Below are positions 62,351 through 62,642 of a stretch of 62,642 bases of DNA, piece after piece. The position numbers and the translations under genes are program-made. Within the stretch, counting starts at the first letter, position 1. Each line of letters opens with the position of its first letter. The DNA comes from Beijerinckiaceae bacterium. GTDB lineage: Bacteria > Pseudomonadota > Alphaproteobacteria > Rhizobiales > Beijerinckiaceae. The stretch is taken from assembly GCA_030684835.1 (NCBI GenBank), contig JAUXWZ010000061.1:1-62642 (forward strand), written 5' to 3'. Under the pieces are notes generated by a model. It did not search any database. It worked only from the letters and a program-made list of their open reading frames with translations, and had not been told where the DNA came from.

Positions 62351-62642
62351 ATGAAATCTTTTGCGATGGCTTCGGGTAAGGCGCGGAACAATGACCTTTA
62401 TATGCTTTCCGCATCGCGCTCGTCCCTCGCATCAGCTTCGCAAATGCGCATCCGCGGGGCATGCGGACGCAAATTACCAGAGCCAAAAGGCTCCGGTACA
62501 CGCAACGAGCCTGATCGATTTTTGTTCCGCGGAACTCCTGCAAAATTTACTGCTAAGCTAGTAGGCGCCGTTATCTTTCACGGAAAGATCTGCGCATCTG
62601 ATCGCCAAGGGGCTTGGTGAGATACGTGAGAACAGTTCGCTC
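62351..62642. other. Promoter region upstream of the exopolysaccharide cluster
   Basis: No gene is supported. It contains an EcfG-type promoter for the minus strand (62504-62528), the palindrome GTTCCGCGGAAC (62524-62535), and ATCTTTC-ACG-GAAAGAT (62573-62589). The window ends before any gene to the right is visible. Confidence 0.5.
62504..62528 (-). promoter_or_regulatory. EcfG-type general stress promoter of the exopolysaccharide cluster
   Basis: Read on the minus strand, GGAAC (62528-62524), 16 nt and CGTT (62507-62504) match the sigma-EcfG consensus. The start site would be near 62496, about 146 nt before the WecG-like ATG. The GGAAC half also forms one arm of the GTTCCGCGGAAC palindrome. 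Confidence 0.6.

Noticed and set aside
62255-62620. A 121-codon plus-strand frame
   Set aside because: Its first third is antisense to the WecG-like gene and the remainder covers the promoter region; no domain.
1-62642. CRISPR arrays, tRNA or rRNA genes, transposases, integrases
   Set aside because: I saw no regularly spaced repeats, cloverleaf-like sequences, rRNA segments or recombinase motifs in the window.

Overview
The window comes from a GC-rich alphaproteobacterium, most likely of the order Hyphomicrobiales (Rhizobiales). The evidence is the proB-proA-nadD / obgE / rplU-rpmA neighbourhood, a Zur-type Fur protein, an ExoF/ExoQ-like exopolysaccharide locus, abundant Bug/TctC receptors, DUF1217 and DUF1176 proteins, and promoter motifs matching the alphaproteobacterial general-stress sigma factor EcfG (GGAAC-N16-CGTT). 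The family cannot be fixed from the sequence alone.

Layout. (1) 1-700: a partial methyltransferase on the minus strand. (2) 0.83-8.6 kb: a plus-strand catabolic cluster holding a luciferase-like flavin monooxygenase, three different Bug/TctC periplasmic receptors, an alpha/beta hydrolase, a TauD/TfdA dioxygenase and a D-2-hydroxyacid dehydrogenase, ended by a strong terminator and preceded by the remnant of a further receptor gene. (3) 8.7-15.8 kb: small stress and regulatory genes (KGG protein, DUF1348/TetR pair with its own palindrome, molybdate modBC, short-chain dehydrogenase, unknown proteins, dsbB). (4) 16-45 kb: mostly housekeeping genes: a hydroxypyruvate isomerase-like protein, 3-hydroxybutyrate dehydrogenase, zur, ispG, accA, an L,D-transpeptidase, secA, rplU-rpmA, obgE, proB, proA, nadD, leuB, acnA, ccmAB, argJ, a PpiC foldase and rlmN. 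(5) 45-48 kb: an orphan DUF1217 protein, a fourth Bug receptor and a weak membrane protein. (6) 48.3-62.4 kb: a co-directional minus-strand Wzx/Wzy-type exopolysaccharide cluster running wecG-like, wbaP/exoY-like, wzy, a GH9 glycosidase, GT4, wzz, wza/exoF, wzx, GT2, GT4.

How parts work together. The catabolic cluster probably captures a small carboxylate with periplasmic receptors and degrades it by flavin- and Fe(II)/2-oxoglutarate-dependent oxidations, ester or amide hydrolysis and reduction of an oxoacid; the substrate is unknown. No TctA/TctB membrane partners are present. In the exopolysaccharide locus every step is represented: initiation (WbaP-like), elongation (three or four glycosyltransferases), flipping (Wzx), polymerisation (Wzy), chain-length control (Wzz with a degenerate kinase domain), export (Wza/ExoF) and a GH9 enzyme that may trim the product.

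The most notable regulatory signal is four GGAAC-N16-CGTT elements, all intergenic and correctly oriented, in front of the KGG gene, the short-chain dehydrogenase gene, a divergent unknown gene, and the whole exopolysaccharide cluster. If real, they tie exopolysaccharide production and an unknown 154-residue protein to the EcfG general stress response. Other regulatory candidates are a 31-bp palindrome for the TetR protein, a ModE-type box before modBC, and divergent sigma-70 promoters between secA and rplU.
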